64,000 nt of DNA from Rhodobacter sp. (GTDB lineage Bacteria > Pseudomonadota > Alphaproteobacteria > Rhodobacterales > Rhodobacteraceae), in assembly GCA_020250125.1 (NCBI GenBank), contig JADCEL010000061.1:1-64000 (forward strand), read 5' to 3'. A program made the translations under genes and the position numbers. Each line of letters begins with the position of its first letter. Positions within the stretch are counted from its first letter, which is position 1. This document shows, one piece after another, positions 42,477-54,632 of the stretch. A model generated the notes under the pieces. The model saw only the letters and a program-made list of their open reading frames with translations. It searched no databases and had not been told where the DNA came from.

Positions 42477-43346
42477 TTAGGCGTCTTCGCCGCGCCGCTC
42501 AAGGGCGCGGGCGACCAGCGCGGTGAAACCGGTGGCATCGCGGACCTGTGCCACCCCGTCTGCGGTAACGGTGATCCCCCAGCGCGCCATGGCGGCATAA
42601 AGGGGCTGGCGGTGGTCCAGCAGGCGGGCATAGGCGAAGCGCAGGAAGGCATCGGGGTTGACCCGGTCTTCCGCAATGCCTTCCCGGTTCAGGTAATCTG
42701 CCCAGACCGTCTTCAGGAAATCGGGCCGGTAATAGATCGGCTTCGGCGCACGGTCGAAGCGGCGGATCAGCTCGGCGCGGTGCGCATCGGTTCCCTTGAT
42801 CCAGACCGGCAGCACCGTGTCTGCCAGCGTGGTCATGACCGGATCGGCGGGATCGTATGGATCGACCACCTCGCAGATCGATCCACCCGAATCGCAGACG
42901 AAATTGCGGTATCCGTAGAGGTCCAGCGCGCGCTGCACAAAACGCGGCGTGTCAAGCAGGGCCGAGATTTCCGCCTCGCGGTGCTGGGCCTGACGGCGCA
43001 GATATTCATCAAAAGGCACGCCCCCCCGTGCAGGATCGCCCGGTTTGCCCAGATAGGTCGACAGCGGTGCCAGATTGTTGAAGGTGATGTTGGACGCGAT
43101 ACAGACCGAGTCCGTCATCAGCAGTTCGCGCAACAGCGGAACCTTCATCGCCTCGCGCTTGAAATTGTCGGCGATGTGCTCGCCCATGTAGCGGGTGCCG
43201 ATGCGGTAATCGATGGAATAGTGAAACCAGTGATCCTGATCGCGCAGCAAGCTCGCCAGATGCGTCTTGCCAAGGCCGGACATGCCGAACAGCAGCACGC
43301 GCTTGTGATCTGCCGCCTGCCAGTCCTTCGCCGAATGATAGATCAT
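42477..43346 (-). CDS. P-loop ATPase
   Basis: [42 protein letters not shown]. Confidence 0.8.
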   Translation of the reverse strand: MIYHSAKDWQAADHKRVLLFGMSGLGKTHLASLLRDQDHWFHYSIDYRIGTRYMGEHIADNFKREAMKVPLLRELLMTDSVCIASNITFNNLAPLSTYLGKPGDPARGGVPFDEYLRRQAQHREAEISALLDTPRFVQRALDLYGYRNFVCDSGGSICEVVDPYDPADPVMTTLADTVLPVWIKGTDAHRAELIRRFDRAPKPIYYRPDFLKTVWADYLNREGIAEDRVNPDAFLRFAYARLLDHRQPLYAAMARWGITVTADGVAQVRDATGFTALVARALERRGEDA

Positions 43347-43674
43347 GTGCCTGTCTCTTTGCCTGACGGCGGCTTGGTAGCGAAGGGGGCGGGGAAACTC
43401 ACGCGGAATCTTTGCGGGGCAGCAGGCACCCGTCGATGACCGGCAGGCCAGGGGCATCAGGGCGAAGCCCTGCCGCCGCGCGCCTGTGCGGGCCTTGCCC
43501 TGATGCCGGTGCCGTCCATGGACCCGGCGAAGCGGGCAGGCGCAGGTTGACGCCCCGCCATATGGTCCGGCACGGCTGCCTCAGCGTGACCGGTTGCGCA
43601 ACCGGCACGGCTTCCGGCACCGGCGCGCGATGCACCTTCGGGCCGCAGAAGCCGCGCGGTTGCACCCGGCCATT

Positions 43675-44703
43675 CTACCCGGGCGCGGCGGCTGACCCGG
43701 CGTCATGATGGCCCGGAACGACAAGAACCTTGACCTCGCCCGGACGGGCGGGGGCGCGCACGGCATCCGGCAGTTCGGCCAGCGGGATGCAGCGCGAAAT
43801 CAGCGCATCAACCTTGATGCGGCCCGCGCCGATCAGGGCCACGGCGCGGGCCTGGGTGAAGGGGTTCAGAAAGGCGGAATGAAGGGCAACTTCGCGCAGC
43901 AGCAGGTCAAGCGGTTCGATCGCAACCGTGGTACCGGCGGGCAGCACGCCCAGCAACACCGCACGGCCGCCGCGCCGGGTCAGCCGGGGGGCCGCAGCGA
44001 CGGTTTCGGGAACGCCTGCGCATTCCATGACAAGTTCGGCCCCGCCGGGCCATATCTCCAGCGCCGCCTGCGGGGTGGCGGCCACTGCGGTGGCCCCCAG
44101 CGACAGCGCAAGATCGCGCTTTGATGCCTGCCGGGTCACCAGCAGCGTCTCCGCCCCGGCGGCGCGGGCCAGCTGCAGGGTCAGCAGGCCGATCACGCCC
44201 CCGCCCAGGATGATCACCCGCTCGCCCGGTTTGGGGCTGCCGATGTCGATGCCATGCAGGCAGCAGGCCAGCGGTTCGCAGAACGCCCCATGGCGCGGAT
44301 CAAGACCGTCCGGAAGAACAAGGGCGCGGTGGGCGGGAAACACCGCGAATTCGGCAAAGCCACCGTCGCGGTGTACGCCCACGGCCTGAAGGGCGGTGCA
44401 AAGATTGACGCGCCCCTCAAGACAGGGCGGACAGCGCCCGCAGGCAATGTTGGGGTCGCAGGTGACGGTGCGCCCCAACAGACCGGGGTCTGTGCCGTCG
44501 CCCAGGGCGGTGACGGTGCCGGTGAACTCGTGGCCCAGGGTGACAGGGGGGGTGCAGGGAAACTCTCCCAGGAAAAGATGGCGGTCGGTGCCGCAGATGC
44601 CTGCGGCCAGAACCCGGACAAGCACCTCGCCGGGCCCGGGCACGGGCACCGGCACCTCGATCAACCGGATGTCGCCTGTGCGCATCAGTCTGGTTGCAAA
44701 CAT
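43675..44703 (-). CDS. Zinc-dependent alcohol dehydrogenase family protein
   Basis: AGICGTDRHLFLGEFP, LGHEFTGTV, CDPNIACGRCPPCLEGRVNLC, VIILGGGVIGLL. Confidence 0.92.
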   Translation of the reverse strand: MFATRLMRTGDIRLIEVPVPVPGPGEVLVRVLAAGICGTDRHLFLGEFPCTPPVTLGHEFTGTVTALGDGTDPGLLGRTVTCDPNIACGRCPPCLEGRVNLCTALQAVGVHRDGGFAEFAVFPAHRALVLPDGLDPRHGAFCEPLACCLHGIDIGSPKPGERVIILGGGVIGLLTLQLARAAGAETLLVTRQASKRDLALSLGATAVAATPQAALEIWPGGAELVMECAGVPETVAAAPRLTRRGGRAVLLGVLPAGTTVAIEPLDLLLREVALHSAFLNPFTQARAVALIGAGRIKVDALISRCIPLAELPDAVRAPARPGEVKVLVVPGHHDAGSAAAPG

Positions 44704-45567
44704 GCTGTCCCCCCTGTTGCCTGCAAGGGCAGACTGGCACAGGCCCCCCGCGTCAGGCAATGGCGGGAATTGGCGGCGCGGCCTGCGGCAGGCCCTCCTT
44801 GCTGAAGATTGCGACGTCTGTGGCGATCTGTGCCGCTGCACGTCCCCGGACGGATCGCGCCCCAGGCACCGGATACCCAAGGCAGGCGGCCCGGTCACGG
44901 AACCGCTTTTGCCCGGCCCGGCCAGGGCTGCCCGGCAGGGCGGTGACATGGCCCCAAGGCGGCCCGCTTCGGTTTGCATGCGGCGGAGATACCCGGTCAG
45001 AAGCCGCGCGACCGGCGCGGCATCCTGTGAGGTGGCACAGCACAGCCTGCCGGTCAGACAGATCGGCCCTATCCCGGTCGTCAATACCGCCAAAGTCCCG
45101 CACTGGCTTCGGTGCGGAAAAGAACGAATGATAACAGATCGTTATTGACACCTTCCAAGGTCAATCGGCCCAAGGACCCGGTTTCTGGCTGCCAGCCCCG
45201 CAAGGGCCGTCAGATGTCGTCGGCGGGCGTCACGCTGTGGATCGGCAGGCTTGGGAAACCGCGCGGTTCCATCACCCATTCGTGCCCGGGCACCCTCACG
45301 CGGTCTGGACAAACCGTGGTCCGGGTGTTACGGATGACGACAACCCGCAGTGCAAAGGCGGCACATGCCTGTTTTTCATACCCCGTCTGCTGTCCTGCGC
45401 CGCGTCCTGCGGACGCGCGGTGCCTTGGCGTCTTCTGCCGGGCTGGCAGCCTTTGGCCCGTTCTGCGCCCCCGTCCCGGACATCCGGGGGTGGCGGCCTG
45501 TGCAGTGCGCCCGACGTCACACTGTGGGCAGCGACAGCCGTGCCATTCGAACGGTCGCGGCAAGGCC

Positions 45568-46803
45568 ATGAAGCCACTTCTTGCAGTCATCACTCTGTGC
45601 GGGTTTTTCCTTGGCGCATCCCAATCCGAGGGCTTGGGGGCGGCCGAGGCAGAACCTGCGCATTACCCGGTGGTCGGCACGGGACAGGACAGATGTTACA
45701 GCGAACGCGGCGATGCCATCGACTGCCCGGCGGCGGGGATGTTTCTGTCGGGGCAGGACGCGCAGCATCGCGGCAAGCGGCCCTGGTATCATGATAACGG
45801 CGACGGCACCGTTACGGATCAGGTGACGGGACTGGTCTGGGCAAAGGTGCCAGGCAGTCCGGTGGCGGTCGCCGATCTTGACGGTTTCGCCCATGCCAGC
45901 CGTCTTGGCGGCTACGATGACTGGCGCGTGCCGACGATCCGCGAGCTTTATTCGCTGATCGACTATCGCGGCAGCTATACGGGCGATCCGCGAACCTCGC
46001 GGCCCTATATCGACACTGCCGTCTTCGGTTTCGCCTATGGCACCGGCACGGGCCTCGGCGACGCCGCGCACGGCCCAAGGCCGATCGACGTGCAGGAATG
46101 GAGCGCGACATCCTATGTCCGCCGCACCATGAACGGCGACGAAACCGTCTTCGGCGTCAACTTCGCAGACGGCCGGATCAAGGGCTATCCGGTGATGGAC
46201 CCGGCCAACCGCATGAAAACGCCGAACCGGCTTGAGGTGCGGCTGGTTCGCGGCCCGGCCTATGGCCAGAACGATTTCAAGGCGGACAGCGAAACGGTGA
46301 CCGATCACGCGACGGGCCTTGTCTGGCAGCGGCGCGACGCGGCAGGGGCGCTGGGCTGGGCGGATGCCCTGGCCTATTGCGACGCACTTTCGCTGGGCGG
46401 ACGCGGCGACTGGCGGCTGCCGGATGCAAAGGAACTGCATTCGATCGTCGACTATTCCCGCGTTCCGGCCATCGATCCGCTGTTCGGTTTGGGCGACGGT
46501 CAGGTCTATCTCTGGTCATCAACCACGCATCTTGAGGGGCCGCCCCCGGCGTCAGAGCGCAACCGCGCCTTCTCGCACAGCGGCGAGCTTGCGGTCTATG
46601 CGGCAATCGGGCCGGCGATGGGTTACATGGAAATCCCGCCCGGATCGGGGCAGCGCCGCTGGCTTGACGTTCATGGCGCGGGGGCGATGCGCAGCGACCC
46701 CAAGACGGCAAGTCCCGGTGCCTTCCCCGGGGGTTTCGGCCCGCAGGGCGATGATGTCCGCGGACATCATCACGTCCTTTGCGTCAGCGATCTGGCCGGG
46801 TGA
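45568..46803 (+). CDS. DUF1566 (Lcl C-terminal domain) protein, secreted, two tandem domains
   Basis: DNGDGTVTDQVTGLVWAK...GYDDWRVPTIRELYSLIDYRG and VTDHATGLVWQRRDAAGALGWADALAYCDALSLGGRGDWRLPDAKELHSIVDYS. Confidence 0.88.
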   Translation: MKPLLAVITLCGFFLGASQSEGLGAAEAEPAHYPVVGTGQDRCYSERGDAIDCPAAGMFLSGQDAQHRGKRPWYHDNGDGTVTDQVTGLVWAKVPGSPVAVADLDGFAHASRLGGYDDWRVPTIRELYSLIDYRGSYTGDPRTSRPYIDTAVFGFAYGTGTGLGDAAHGPRPIDVQEWSATSYVRRTMNGDETVFGVNFADGRIKGYPVMDPANRMKTPNRLEVRLVRGPAYGQNDFKADSETVTDHATGLVWQRRDAAGALGWADALAYCDALSLGGRGDWRLPDAKELHSIVDYSRVPAIDPLFGLGDGQVYLWSSTTHLEGPPPASERNRAFSHSGELAVYAAIGPAMGYMEIPPGSGQRRWLDVHGAGAMRSDPKTASPGAFPGGFGPQGDDVRGHHHVLCVSDLAG

Positions 46804-47125
46804 GGGTGGCCGACCGCACCCGGCACGTCGAGCACTGCGCCTGTTGCGTTTCGTGCCGTGGCCTGCGCGCCCCCCGAATTGCCGCCATGGTCTGTTCGGG
46901 TCTGTCCGGTTCATCGCCGACCTTTCGTAACCGTCAAGGCCCAGCCACCGGTGCGGCCGCAGGCCGGAACGGCAAAGCGCCGGATCGCCGATCTGCCCGG
47001 CCCGCGATGCCAAGGCGGCGCTGACCGCCATCATCCCCCAGCAGTTGCCGTTGCATGTGTTGATGCCGTTCAGGCGGGTATGGTGCAGTCCGGCACAGGC
47101 CAGGACAGGCACAAAGGGAAAAGGA

Positions 47126-48682
47126 TCATTCCCACTCGATGGTGCCGGGCGGTTTTGAGGTGATGTCATAGGTCACCCGGTTGATGCCGCGCACCTCGTT
47201 GATGATCCGCGTTGCGGTTTCCCCCAGAAAGTCATGGGTGAAGGGATAGTAATCCGCCGTCATCCCGTCCACCGACGTCACCGCCCGCAGCGCGCAGGCA
47301 TGGTCATAGGTGCGCCCGTCGCCCATCACGCCCACGGTCTTGACCGGCAGCAGGGCCACGAAGGCCTGCCAGATCTCGTCATACAGACCATGCCTGCGGA
47401 TCTGGTCGATGAAAACGGCGTCGGCCTGGCGCAGGATCGCCAGCTTTTCGCGGGTGACCTCGCCGGGGCAGCGGATGGCAAGGCCGGGGCCGGGAAAGGG
47501 ATGACGCCCGATGAAGCCCGGCGGCAGGCCAAGTTCGCGGCCAAGGGCGCGCACCTCGTCCTTGAACAGTTCGCGCAGCGGTTCCACCAGGGTCATGCCC
47601 ATCTTTTCGGGCAGGCCGCCGACATTGTGGTGCGATTTGATGGTGACAGAGGGGCCGCCGGAAAAGCTGACCGATTCGATCACATCCGGATAGAGCGTGC
47701 CCTGCGCCAGAAACCGCGCGCCGCCCACCGATCTGGCATGTTTTTCGAACACCTCGATGAACAGCCGCCCGATGGTCCTGCGCTTGACCTCGGGGTCGCT
47801 GACGCCGTCAAGCGCGGCAAGGAACAGGTCGGACTCGTCGGCATGGATCAGCGGCATGTTGTAATGGTCGCGGAACATGGTCACGACCTGCCCGGCCTCG
47901 TCCTGGCGCAGCAGGCCATGATCGACGAAGACGCAAGTCAGCTGATCGCCGATGGCCTCGTGGATCAGCACGGCGGCCACCGAACTGTCGACCCCGCCCG
48001 ACAGCCCGCAGATCACCTTTTCGCCGCCCACCTGGGCGCGAATCCTGGCAATTGCGTCGTCGCGGTAGGCACCCATCGTCCAGTCACCGCGAAAGCCGGC
48101 AAGGCGGACGAAATTGCCGTAAAGTTTCGCGCCCTTGGGGGTGTGGTGTACTTCGGGGTGGAACTGCACGGCAAAGAACCGGCGCGCGGGATCGGCGGTG
48201 ATGGCGAAAGGCGCATTGGGCGAGGTGCCGTAAACCTGAAATCCGGGCGCGATTTCAGACACATGGTCGCCGTGGCTCATCCAGACCTGTTCGCGGCCCT
48301 GGTCAAACCATCCCTCCAGCAGCGCAAGCCGGTCTGCCGTTGGGGTCACAAAGGCGCGGCCGAACTCTGCGGTGCCCTGCCCGCGTTCCACCTTGCCGCC
48401 CAGGCAGTGCATCATCACCTGCTGGCCATAGCAGATGCCCAGGATCGGCACGCCAAGGTCAAAGACCGACCTCGGGGGCATCGGCGCGCCATCGGCAAAG
48501 ACCGAGGCAGGCCCGCCCGAGAAGATAACCGCCTTTGGCGCAAAGTCTGCCAGGAAGGTGTCCGTCACCTTCTGGAACGGATGAATCTCGCAATACACGC
48601 CCAACTCGCGCAGGCGGCGCGCGATCAGCTGCGTCACCTGGCTGCCGAAATCGATGATCAGAAGGCGCTCATGCTGGATCAT
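47126..48682 (-). CDS. guaA: GMP synthase (glutamine-hydrolysing)
   Basis: [60 protein letters not shown] terminus. Confidence 0.97.
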   Translation of the reverse strand: MIQHERLLIIDFGSQVTQLIARRLRELGVYCEIHPFQKVTDTFLADFAPKAVIFSGGPASVFADGAPMPPRSVFDLGVPILGICYGQQVMMHCLGGKVERGQGTAEFGRAFVTPTADRLALLEGWFDQGREQVWMSHGDHVSEIAPGFQVYGTSPNAPFAITADPARRFFAVQFHPEVHHTPKGAKLYGNFVRLAGFRGDWTMGAYRDDAIARIRAQVGGEKVICGLSGGVDSSVAAVLIHEAIGDQLTCVFVDHGLLRQDEAGQVVTMFRDHYNMPLIHADESDLFLAALDGVSDPEVKRRTIGRLFIEVFEKHARSVGGARFLAQGTLYPDVIESVSFSGGPSVTIKSHHNVGGLPEKMGMTLVEPLRELFKDEVRALGRELGLPPGFIGRHPFPGPGLAIRCPGEVTREKLAILRQADAVFIDQIRRHGLYDEIWQAFVALLPVKTVGVMGDGRTYDHACALRAVTSVDGMTADYYPFTHDFLGETATRIINEVRGINRVTYDITSKPPGTIEWE

Positions 48683-48881
48683 CTGCGCGGGATAGCGGCA
48701 GGGGGGGCACTTCGCAAGGGGGCGCGGCGCGGGCGGGGGTCTTGCACCACCGGCCCTGACCGGAAGCGACATGGGGCAATGTCGGTTTTGCCCCGCAGGT
48801 GACGATTCCGCAGGGCGGGACGGCCGGGATTGCGGGCATAACCGGCGCAGTTCCCGAAAGACCGGGCACGGAGGATTCCTG

Positions 48882-50429
48882 ATGAACGATGCGGCAGTGG
48901 CGGGGCGGCGGGCACGGGGCGGCGGCGGATCGGCACGGCGGGCAGAGCGGACTGCGGTCAGCTTTGACGTGGCAGGCTATATCCGGCGCAACATCCCGAA
49001 TTTCGAGATCCTGAACGAAGAAGCCCTTCAGATCATCGAATGGAATGCCGAAACCGTGCTGGAAGAGATCGGCGTCAACTTTGTTGACAACCCGCAGGCG
49101 CTTGACCGGTGGCGGGCCGCCGGGGCCACGGTGACGGCAGAGCGCGTTCATATTCCGCGTGGACTTGCCCGCAGGCTGTGCGCCACCGCCCCGTTGGGCT
49201 TTACCCAGCACGCGCGCAACCCGGCGCGGTCGGTCGAGGTGGGCGGGCGCAACCTTGTCCTGGCCCCGGTATACGGCCCGCCCTTTGTGCGCGACCGCGA
49301 CGGCGGGCGGCGCTATGCCACCATCGCCGATTTCCGCAATTTCGTGAAGCTGGGCTATATGTCGAAATGGCTGCACCATTCGGGCGGCACGGTGTGCGAG
49401 CCTACGGATGTGCCGGTGAACAAGCGCCACCTCGACATGCTGCTGGCGCATATGGAACTGTCGGACAAACCCTTTATGGGATCGGTGACCGAACCCGTCC
49501 GGGCGCAGGATTCCATCGAGATGTGCGAGATCCTGTTCGGCAAGGACTTTGTTGCGCAGAACACGGTGATGACCTCGCTCATCAACATCAATTCGCCGCT
49601 GACCTTTGATTCGACGATGATGGGCGCGCTGGAGGTTTATGCCCGCGCCGGGCAGGCCGCGATCATCAGCCCCTTCATCGTCGGCGGGGCCATGGCCCCC
49701 GTGACCGTGGCGGGTACGCTGACCCAGGTTCTGGCCGAAGTTCTGGCCGGCGTGGCCTATTCGCAGCTGGTCCGGCCCGGTGCCCCGGTGATCTTCGGGG
49801 CCTTTGTGACCAGCATCGACATGAATTCTGGCGCGCCGACCTTCGGTACGCCAGAGGCGTCGCATATCACCTATGGCGCGGGTCAACTGGCGCGCCGGCT
49901 GGGTCTGCCCTACCGCTCGGGCGGGGCCTTCTGCGGATCGAAACTTCCCGATGCGCAGGCGGCCTATGAAAGCGCCAATTCGCTGAACATGGCGCTCTTG
50001 TCGGGTGTCAATTTCATGCTGCATGCCTGCGGCTGGCTGGAAGGCGGCCTGGTGTCGTCTTACGAGAAGTTCGTCATGGACGCCGATCAACTTGGCACGC
50101 TGCACCATCTGGCCAAAGGCATCATCATGGATGAGAACGGCCAGGGCATGGACGCCATCCGCGAAGTCGGTCCGGGCGGTCATTACCTGGGCTGCAGCCA
50201 TACGCAGGCGAATTTCAAAAGTGCCTTCTGGCGGTCGGACCTGTTCGACTACAAGCCGTTCGAGACCTGGGACGAGGAAGGCGCGCGCGACACCGAAGCG
50301 CTGGCGGCAGAGCGTGTCGCCAGGATGCTGGGCGATTACCAGCCGCCCGCCCTGGACCAGGGTACGGCCGAGGCGCTGCGGGACTATGTGGCGCGCAAGA
50401 AGGCTTCGGTCCCCGACGCCTTCATCTGA
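48882..50429 (+). CDS. Trimethylamine methyltransferase (MttB/MtgB) family protein
   Basis: [61 protein letters not shown]; no in-frame stop or pyrrolysine codon. Confidence 0.9.
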   Translation: MNDAAVAGRRARGGGGSARRAERTAVSFDVAGYIRRNIPNFEILNEEALQIIEWNAETVLEEIGVNFVDNPQALDRWRAAGATVTAERVHIPRGLARRLCATAPLGFTQHARNPARSVEVGGRNLVLAPVYGPPFVRDRDGGRRYATIADFRNFVKLGYMSKWLHHSGGTVCEPTDVPVNKRHLDMLLAHMELSDKPFMGSVTEPVRAQDSIEMCEILFGKDFVAQNTVMTSLININSPLTFDSTMMGALEVYARAGQAAIISPFIVGGAMAPVTVAGTLTQVLAEVLAGVAYSQLVRPGAPVIFGAFVTSIDMNSGAPTFGTPEASHITYGAGQLARRLGLPYRSGGAFCGSKLPDAQAAYESANSLNMALLSGVNFMLHACGWLEGGLVSSYEKFVMDADQLGTLHHLAKGIIMDENGQGMDAIREVGPGGHYLGCSHTQANFKSAFWRSDLFDYKPFETWDEEGARDTEALAAERVARMLGDYQPPALDQGTAEALRDYVARKKASVPDAFI

Positions 50430-50493
50430 TCTTTCCCGCCCATCTGCCGAACGCGCCGCCGGTCCTGCCGGCGGCGCCTTTCCTGTTGCGGGG

Positions 50494-50784
50494 TTAGCGC
50501 AGCGGGTCGCGCGGCAGCAGGCGTGCCTCGGCCATCAGGGCAATCAGCAGATCGACATGGCGGACCGGATTGTACCCGGTGGCCCCGGTCTTGCGGACCT
50601 CTTCGACCTCATCTTCCGCCTCCAGAAGCCGGGCGACCGAGATCGGCGGCGGCGGGGCGGCACCCATGCCGATCAGGCGGCGCAAGTCGCGGTCGCGCCG
50701 GTAATCCGGCAGACCAAGGCGTGCCGCCTGAATCAAAAGCCGGGGACGCTGTAACCTGGCGATGTGGCTGCGCAGTTCCGTCAT
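50494..50784 (-). CDS. DUF6477 family protein
   Basis: HIARLQRPRLLIQAARLGLPDYRRDRDLRRLIG; divergent from a DUF6456 gene. Confidence 0.7.
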   Translation of the reverse strand: MTELRSHIARLQRPRLLIQAARLGLPDYRRDRDLRRLIGMGAAPPPPISVARLLEAEDEVEEVRKTGATGYNPVRHVDLLIALMAEARLLPRDPLR

Positions 50785-50932
50785 GAGAGGCCTCCAGATG
50801 GGGAAGGTCCACTCTGCCCTGCCGCAACCGGGCGTTGCGCAAACTGGCGCGCGGCGCACGCGGGGTTACGGATTGCTTTAGAAATTGTAAAGAATTATCG
50901 GCAAAAGGCCAGCGTTAACAATCGGGTAGGAA

Positions 50933-52075
50933 ATGCGTGCCAAGGATGTGTCAGCCCTAGCGTCCGCCACAATGCGCCCCGGCCCCGGCCAGTCGGGGCA
51001 AGTCGGTTCAAACATCGGGCCGGTCGGATCCCTGCCGGCCTGGCTGCCGGACGCGGTGCGGCTTTATCTTGATCACATCGAAGACGGGCATTCCCTGCGG
51101 TCGCTGGCGCGCCGCGAAGGCTGTGCTGCCTCGACGGTGCTGCGCCAGGTCCGCCGCTGCGAGAACCGCCGCGACGACCCGTTGATTGACGAAGCTCTGG
51201 CGGCGCTTGGAAAAGCACATGCCGGGCGCTGCCGTGTTCCAGTGAAGGAGAGTGACCCCGCCATGACCGCCCCGATCCGTGCTGACCACATCATGCTGGA
51301 TGACGCCACAATCGCCCGCGAGGCCCGCCGCATTCTGCGCCGTCTTTCCGAACCGGGTGCGGTGCTTGCAATTGCACAGGACATGGAAAAGGCGGCGGTG
51401 CTGCGGGCGCTGCCCGATGGCCGGACCGCGCATCTTGGGGTGGTGGACCGCCCCGTCGCGCAGGTCTTTGCCCTGAAAGGCTGGATTTCCTGCCGCAAGC
51501 CGGGCCGCGTTGCCAGCTATGAGCTGACCGGCCCCGGGCGTGCGGCGCTGCGCCGGTTTGCCGAACAGCTGGCAGCGCGGCCGGGCGATCTGTCTGGCGG
51601 ACAGCAGGCAGAGGAAACCGGGCCGCGCGTGCGCTACGGTGCCGTTGAAAGCCCGATTGCCGTTCTGGGACGGCGGCGCGACAAGGATGGCAAGCCTTTT
51701 CTGGAGACTGCCCTTGTCGATGCCGCCGAACGGCTGCGCGAGGATTTCGAACTGGCGCAGATGGGCCCGCGCGTGGCCCAGAACTGGGACCGCTTCCTGA
51801 CCGGGGGGGATCGGGGCAGCTTCCGGCCTGACGGCGGGCCATCGGATGGTCCGCGTGCCGCGCGGGAGCGCGTGGCAGCAGCGCTGGCCGATCTTGGTCC
51901 GGGTCTGGGCGATATGGTGCTGCGCTGCGGCTGCTATCTTGAAGGGCTCGAGGCCGCCGAAAGGCGGATGGGCTGGTCGGCGCGATCGGGAAAGATCGTG
52001 CTGCGCATCGCCCTGCAGCGGCTGAAACGCCATTATGAAGAACGCTATGGCAAGACCGGGCCGCTGATCGGCTGA
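50933..52075 (+). CDS. DUF6456 domain / helix-turn-helix protein
   Basis: HTH-like GHSLRSLARREGCAASTVLRQVRRCENRRDDPLIDEAL; C-terminal ESPIAVLGRRRDKDGKPFLETALVDAAERLREDFELAQMGPRVAQNWDRFL. Confidence 0.8.
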   Translation: MRAKDVSALASATMRPGPGQSGQVGSNIGPVGSLPAWLPDAVRLYLDHIEDGHSLRSLARREGCAASTVLRQVRRCENRRDDPLIDEALAALGKAHAGRCRVPVKESDPAMTAPIRADHIMLDDATIAREARRILRRLSEPGAVLAIAQDMEKAAVLRALPDGRTAHLGVVDRPVAQVFALKGWISCRKPGRVASYELTGPGRAALRRFAEQLAARPGDLSGGQQAEETGPRVRYGAVESPIAVLGRRRDKDGKPFLETALVDAAERLREDFELAQMGPRVAQNWDRFLTGGDRGSFRPDGGPSDGPRAARERVAAALADLGPGLGDMVLRCGCYLEGLEAAERRMGWSARSGKIVLRIALQRLKRHYEERYGKTGPLIG

Positions 52076-52085
52076 GTCCGGCACA

Positions 52086-52661
52086 TCAGGCAAGGACGGC
52101 GCGCAAGGCCAGCGCCGCCGACAGCAGCCCAAGCCAAAGCGCGGCACTGCGGCGCAGCAGCGGTGGCAGGCCGGTCACCGCCGCATCGCCGCGGCGCACC
52201 AGCAGCGCACCCAGACCGATCCATGCGGTGGCGGCACCGCAGACAAGCCCCGCAAAGACGGCAATCCGTACGGGCAGGTCAGGTCCGGGCATCAGCACAA
52301 GGCCGATGACCAGCGCCTTGGGATTGAGCAGGGTCGTCAGAAAAACGCGCCGGGGCGTGACCGTGGCCGAAGCGTCCTGCGCCGCAAGCGGGCTGCGCCA
52401 CATGCGGATCGCCAGCCACAGCACCCAGGCCGCCGCCGCCGCCGTGACCGCTGGCAACAGACCGGGCACGGCGGCCAAAACCGCAGACCCGGCCAGCGCC
52501 AAAGGCACCACCACACACAGATAGGCGCAGGTTTCAACCGCAATCAGTCCCGACGCGCCCCGAACCCCGCGTTCGGCCCCGGCCAGCGCCATCAGCGTGT
52601 TGGTTGGCCCCGGTGTCAGCAGCAGCACCATCAGGGCGATAATCAGGTCGGGCAAGGGCAT
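52086..52661 (-). CDS. LysE family translocator
   Basis: MPLPDLIIALMVLLLTPGPTNTLMALAGAERG; polytopic. Confidence 0.85.
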   Translation of the reverse strand: MPLPDLIIALMVLLLTPGPTNTLMALAGAERGVRGASGLIAVETCAYLCVVVPLALAGSAVLAAVPGLLPAVTAAAAAWVLWLAIRMWRSPLAAQDASATVTPRRVFLTTLLNPKALVIGLVLMPGPDLPVRIAVFAGLVCGAATAWIGLGALLVRRGDAAVTGLPPLLRRSAALWLGLLSAALALRAVLA

Positions 52662-52788
52662 GACGGCCTGCAAAGCATGACATCAGTCACTTTGGCAGGG
52701 CCTGTTGCCTGCCTGCCTTGATCAAGGTCAAGATGACAGGGCGCGCGGCCAAAAGGCCGCGCGCCGCATCGCATCACACAAGGTCAGA

Positions 52789-53493
52789 TCAGTCCCGGGC
52801 GCGGGTCAGACCGGCGGCATAGACAAGGCCCGCCACCGCGCCGCCTGCCAGAGGGGCGACAATGAACAGCCACAGTTGCGACAGGGCCCGCCCTCCCTCG
52901 AACAGGGCCGGGCCGATCGACCGGGCCGGGTTCACCGACACGCCGGTGACATGGATGCCGACCAGATGGATCGCCGCCAGCGTCAGCCCGATCGCGAGGC
53001 CGGCAAATCCCGCAGCCGCGCCCGGCCCGGTCGCGCCCAGGATCACGGTGACGAAGATGAAGGTCATCACGAATTCAAAGACCAGCGCTGCGGTCATGCT
53101 GTAGCCGCCGCCATAGCCTTCGCCCCAGCCGTTTGTGCCCATCCCGCCACCCCAACCGGGGGCTCCGCTGGCGATGATGTAAAGGATCGCCGCGCCGATG
53201 ATCGCCCCGGCGATCTGTGCTGCGGCATAGCCCAGGAAGTCGCCGATGCCCATTCGGCCGGCCGTCACCATCCCAAGCGACACCGCCGGGTTCAGATGCG
53301 CACCCGAAATCGCGCCCAGACCATAGGCCGCAGCCACGATCGACAGGCCGAAGGCAAGCGAGATGCCCGCATAGCCGATGCCGACCATGACGCCGTCCGC
53401 ACCGATAACCTTCTGCCCGATCACCGCCGCGCCGCAGCCGAACAGCACAAGGATCAAGGTTCCCAGCGCCTCGGCAATCAATTTCTTTGACAT
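52789..53493 (-). CDS. aqpZ: Aquaporin Z
   Basis: SGAHLNPAVSLG and SVNPARSIGPALF (two NPA motifs). Confidence 0.96.
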   Translation of the reverse strand: MSKKLIAEALGTLILVLFGCGAAVIGQKVIGADGVMVGIGYAGISLAFGLSIVAAAYGLGAISGAHLNPAVSLGMVTAGRMGIGDFLGYAAAQIAGAIIGAAILYIIASGAPGWGGGMGTNGWGEGYGGGYSMTAALVFEFVMTFIFVTVILGATGPGAAAGFAGLAIGLTLAAIHLVGIHVTGVSVNPARSIGPALFEGGRALSQLWLFIVAPLAGGAVAGLVYAAGLTRARD

Positions 53494-53633
53494 GTTCCCT
53501 CCTTGGTCGGTGCCCGGTCACGTCGTGACTGCACCGGTTTTCTTCTTCGTTCCCGGTTGCCTCACGCCCCCGGTTGCCTTGCGGCTGCAAGAAGCATATC
53601 TGTGCATCATGCGCGCGTCAGGGGAAAAAAGCA

Positions 53634-54584
53634 GTGCGTGATCTTTCTGTGCCCGAACAGCGCCATCCCGAAAAGGCGCATCGCGCCGATGCCGCGCAGC
53701 CGAAGAAACCGGACTGGATCCGGGTCAAGGCCCCGGTCAGCCAGGGGTACAAGGCCACGCGCGACATCATCCGCGCGCAAAAGCTGGTGACGGTCTGCGA
53801 AGAGGCGGGCTGCCCCAATGTCGGCGAATGCTGGAGCCAGGGTCACGCCACCATGATGATCATGGGCGAGATCTGCACGCGCGGCTGCACCTTCTGCAAC
53901 GTGGCCACCGGCAGGCCGCAGGCGCTGGATGCGTTTGAACCGGGCCGGGTCGCCCATGCGGTGGCCGAGCTTGGGTTGAACCATGTGGTGGTGACCTCGG
54001 TTGACCGGGACGATCTGGACGATGGCGGGGCCGGGCATTTCGCCCGGACCATCCGCGCAATCCGCCACCGCGCGCCGGAAACGACCATCGAGGTTCTGGT
54101 GCCCGACTTTCTGAAATGCGCGCACGGCGTGCTGGAAACGGTGGTTGCGGCGCGGCCCGATGTGTTCAACCACAATCTGGAAACCGTGCCGGGCCTGTAT
54201 CCGGAGGTGCGCCCCGGCGCGCGCTATTTCCATTCGCTGCGCCTGTTGCAGCGGGTGAAGGAACTTGACCCTGCGATGTTCACCAAATCAGGCATCATGG
54301 TGGGCCTGGGCGAGGACCGCCAGTCGGTTCTGCAGGTGATGGATGACATGCGCGCGGCGGATGTCGATTTTCTGACCATCGGTCAGTATCTGCAACCCAC
54401 GCCCAAGCACCACCGCGTCGACCGTTTCGTGACGCCCGACGAATTCAGGGGTTATGAGATGGCGGCCTATGGCAAGGGGTTCCTGATGGTGTCGGCCACG
54501 CCGCTGACACGGTCGTCTTACCATGCCGGTGCGGATTTCGTGCGGCTGCGGGCGGCGCGGCTGGCGAAACTGGGGCGGGCCTGA
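53634..54584 (+). CDS. lipA: Lipoyl synthase (GTG start likely)
   Basis: [13 protein letters not shown] and [15 protein letters not shown] radical SAM motifs. Confidence 0.96.
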   Translation: MRDLSVPEQRHPEKAHRADAAQPKKPDWIRVKAPVSQGYKATRDIIRAQKLVTVCEEAGCPNVGECWSQGHATMMIMGEICTRGCTFCNVATGRPQALDAFEPGRVAHAVAELGLNHVVVTSVDRDDLDDGGAGHFARTIRAIRHRAPETTIEVLVPDFLKCAHGVLETVVAARPDVFNHNLETVPGLYPEVRPGARYFHSLRLLQRVKELDPAMFTKSGIMVGLGEDRQSVLQVMDDMRAADVDFLTIGQYLQPTPKHHRVDRFVTPDEFRGYEMAAYGKGFLMVSATPLTRSSYHAGADFVRLRAARLAKLGRA

Positions 54585-54632
54585 CCCGGTACGGCGCTTG
54601 CCGCCCGGCTTCCCGGATTGAGTTCCTGAAGG

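Noticed and set aside
42447-42480. Possible SAM-II riboswitch before metA
   Set aside because: Only about 30 nt separate metA from the upstream gene's stop, too short for the aptamer.
43020-43030. C7 tract in the P-loop ATPase gene
   Set aside because: Short tract expected by chance at this GC content.
45112-45567. Upstream extension of the DUF1566 ORF
   Set aside because: The real start is at the signal-peptide Met at 45568; the extension is Arg/Cys-rich and non-homologous.
46552-47169. 205-aa minus-strand ORF downstream of guaA
   Set aside because: Mostly antisense to DUF1566 and intergenic sequence; no recognised domain.
48669-50201. 510-aa minus-strand ORF
   Set aside because: Fully antisense to the convincing MttB-family gene; Arg/His-rich composition typical of shadow ORFs in GC-rich DNA.
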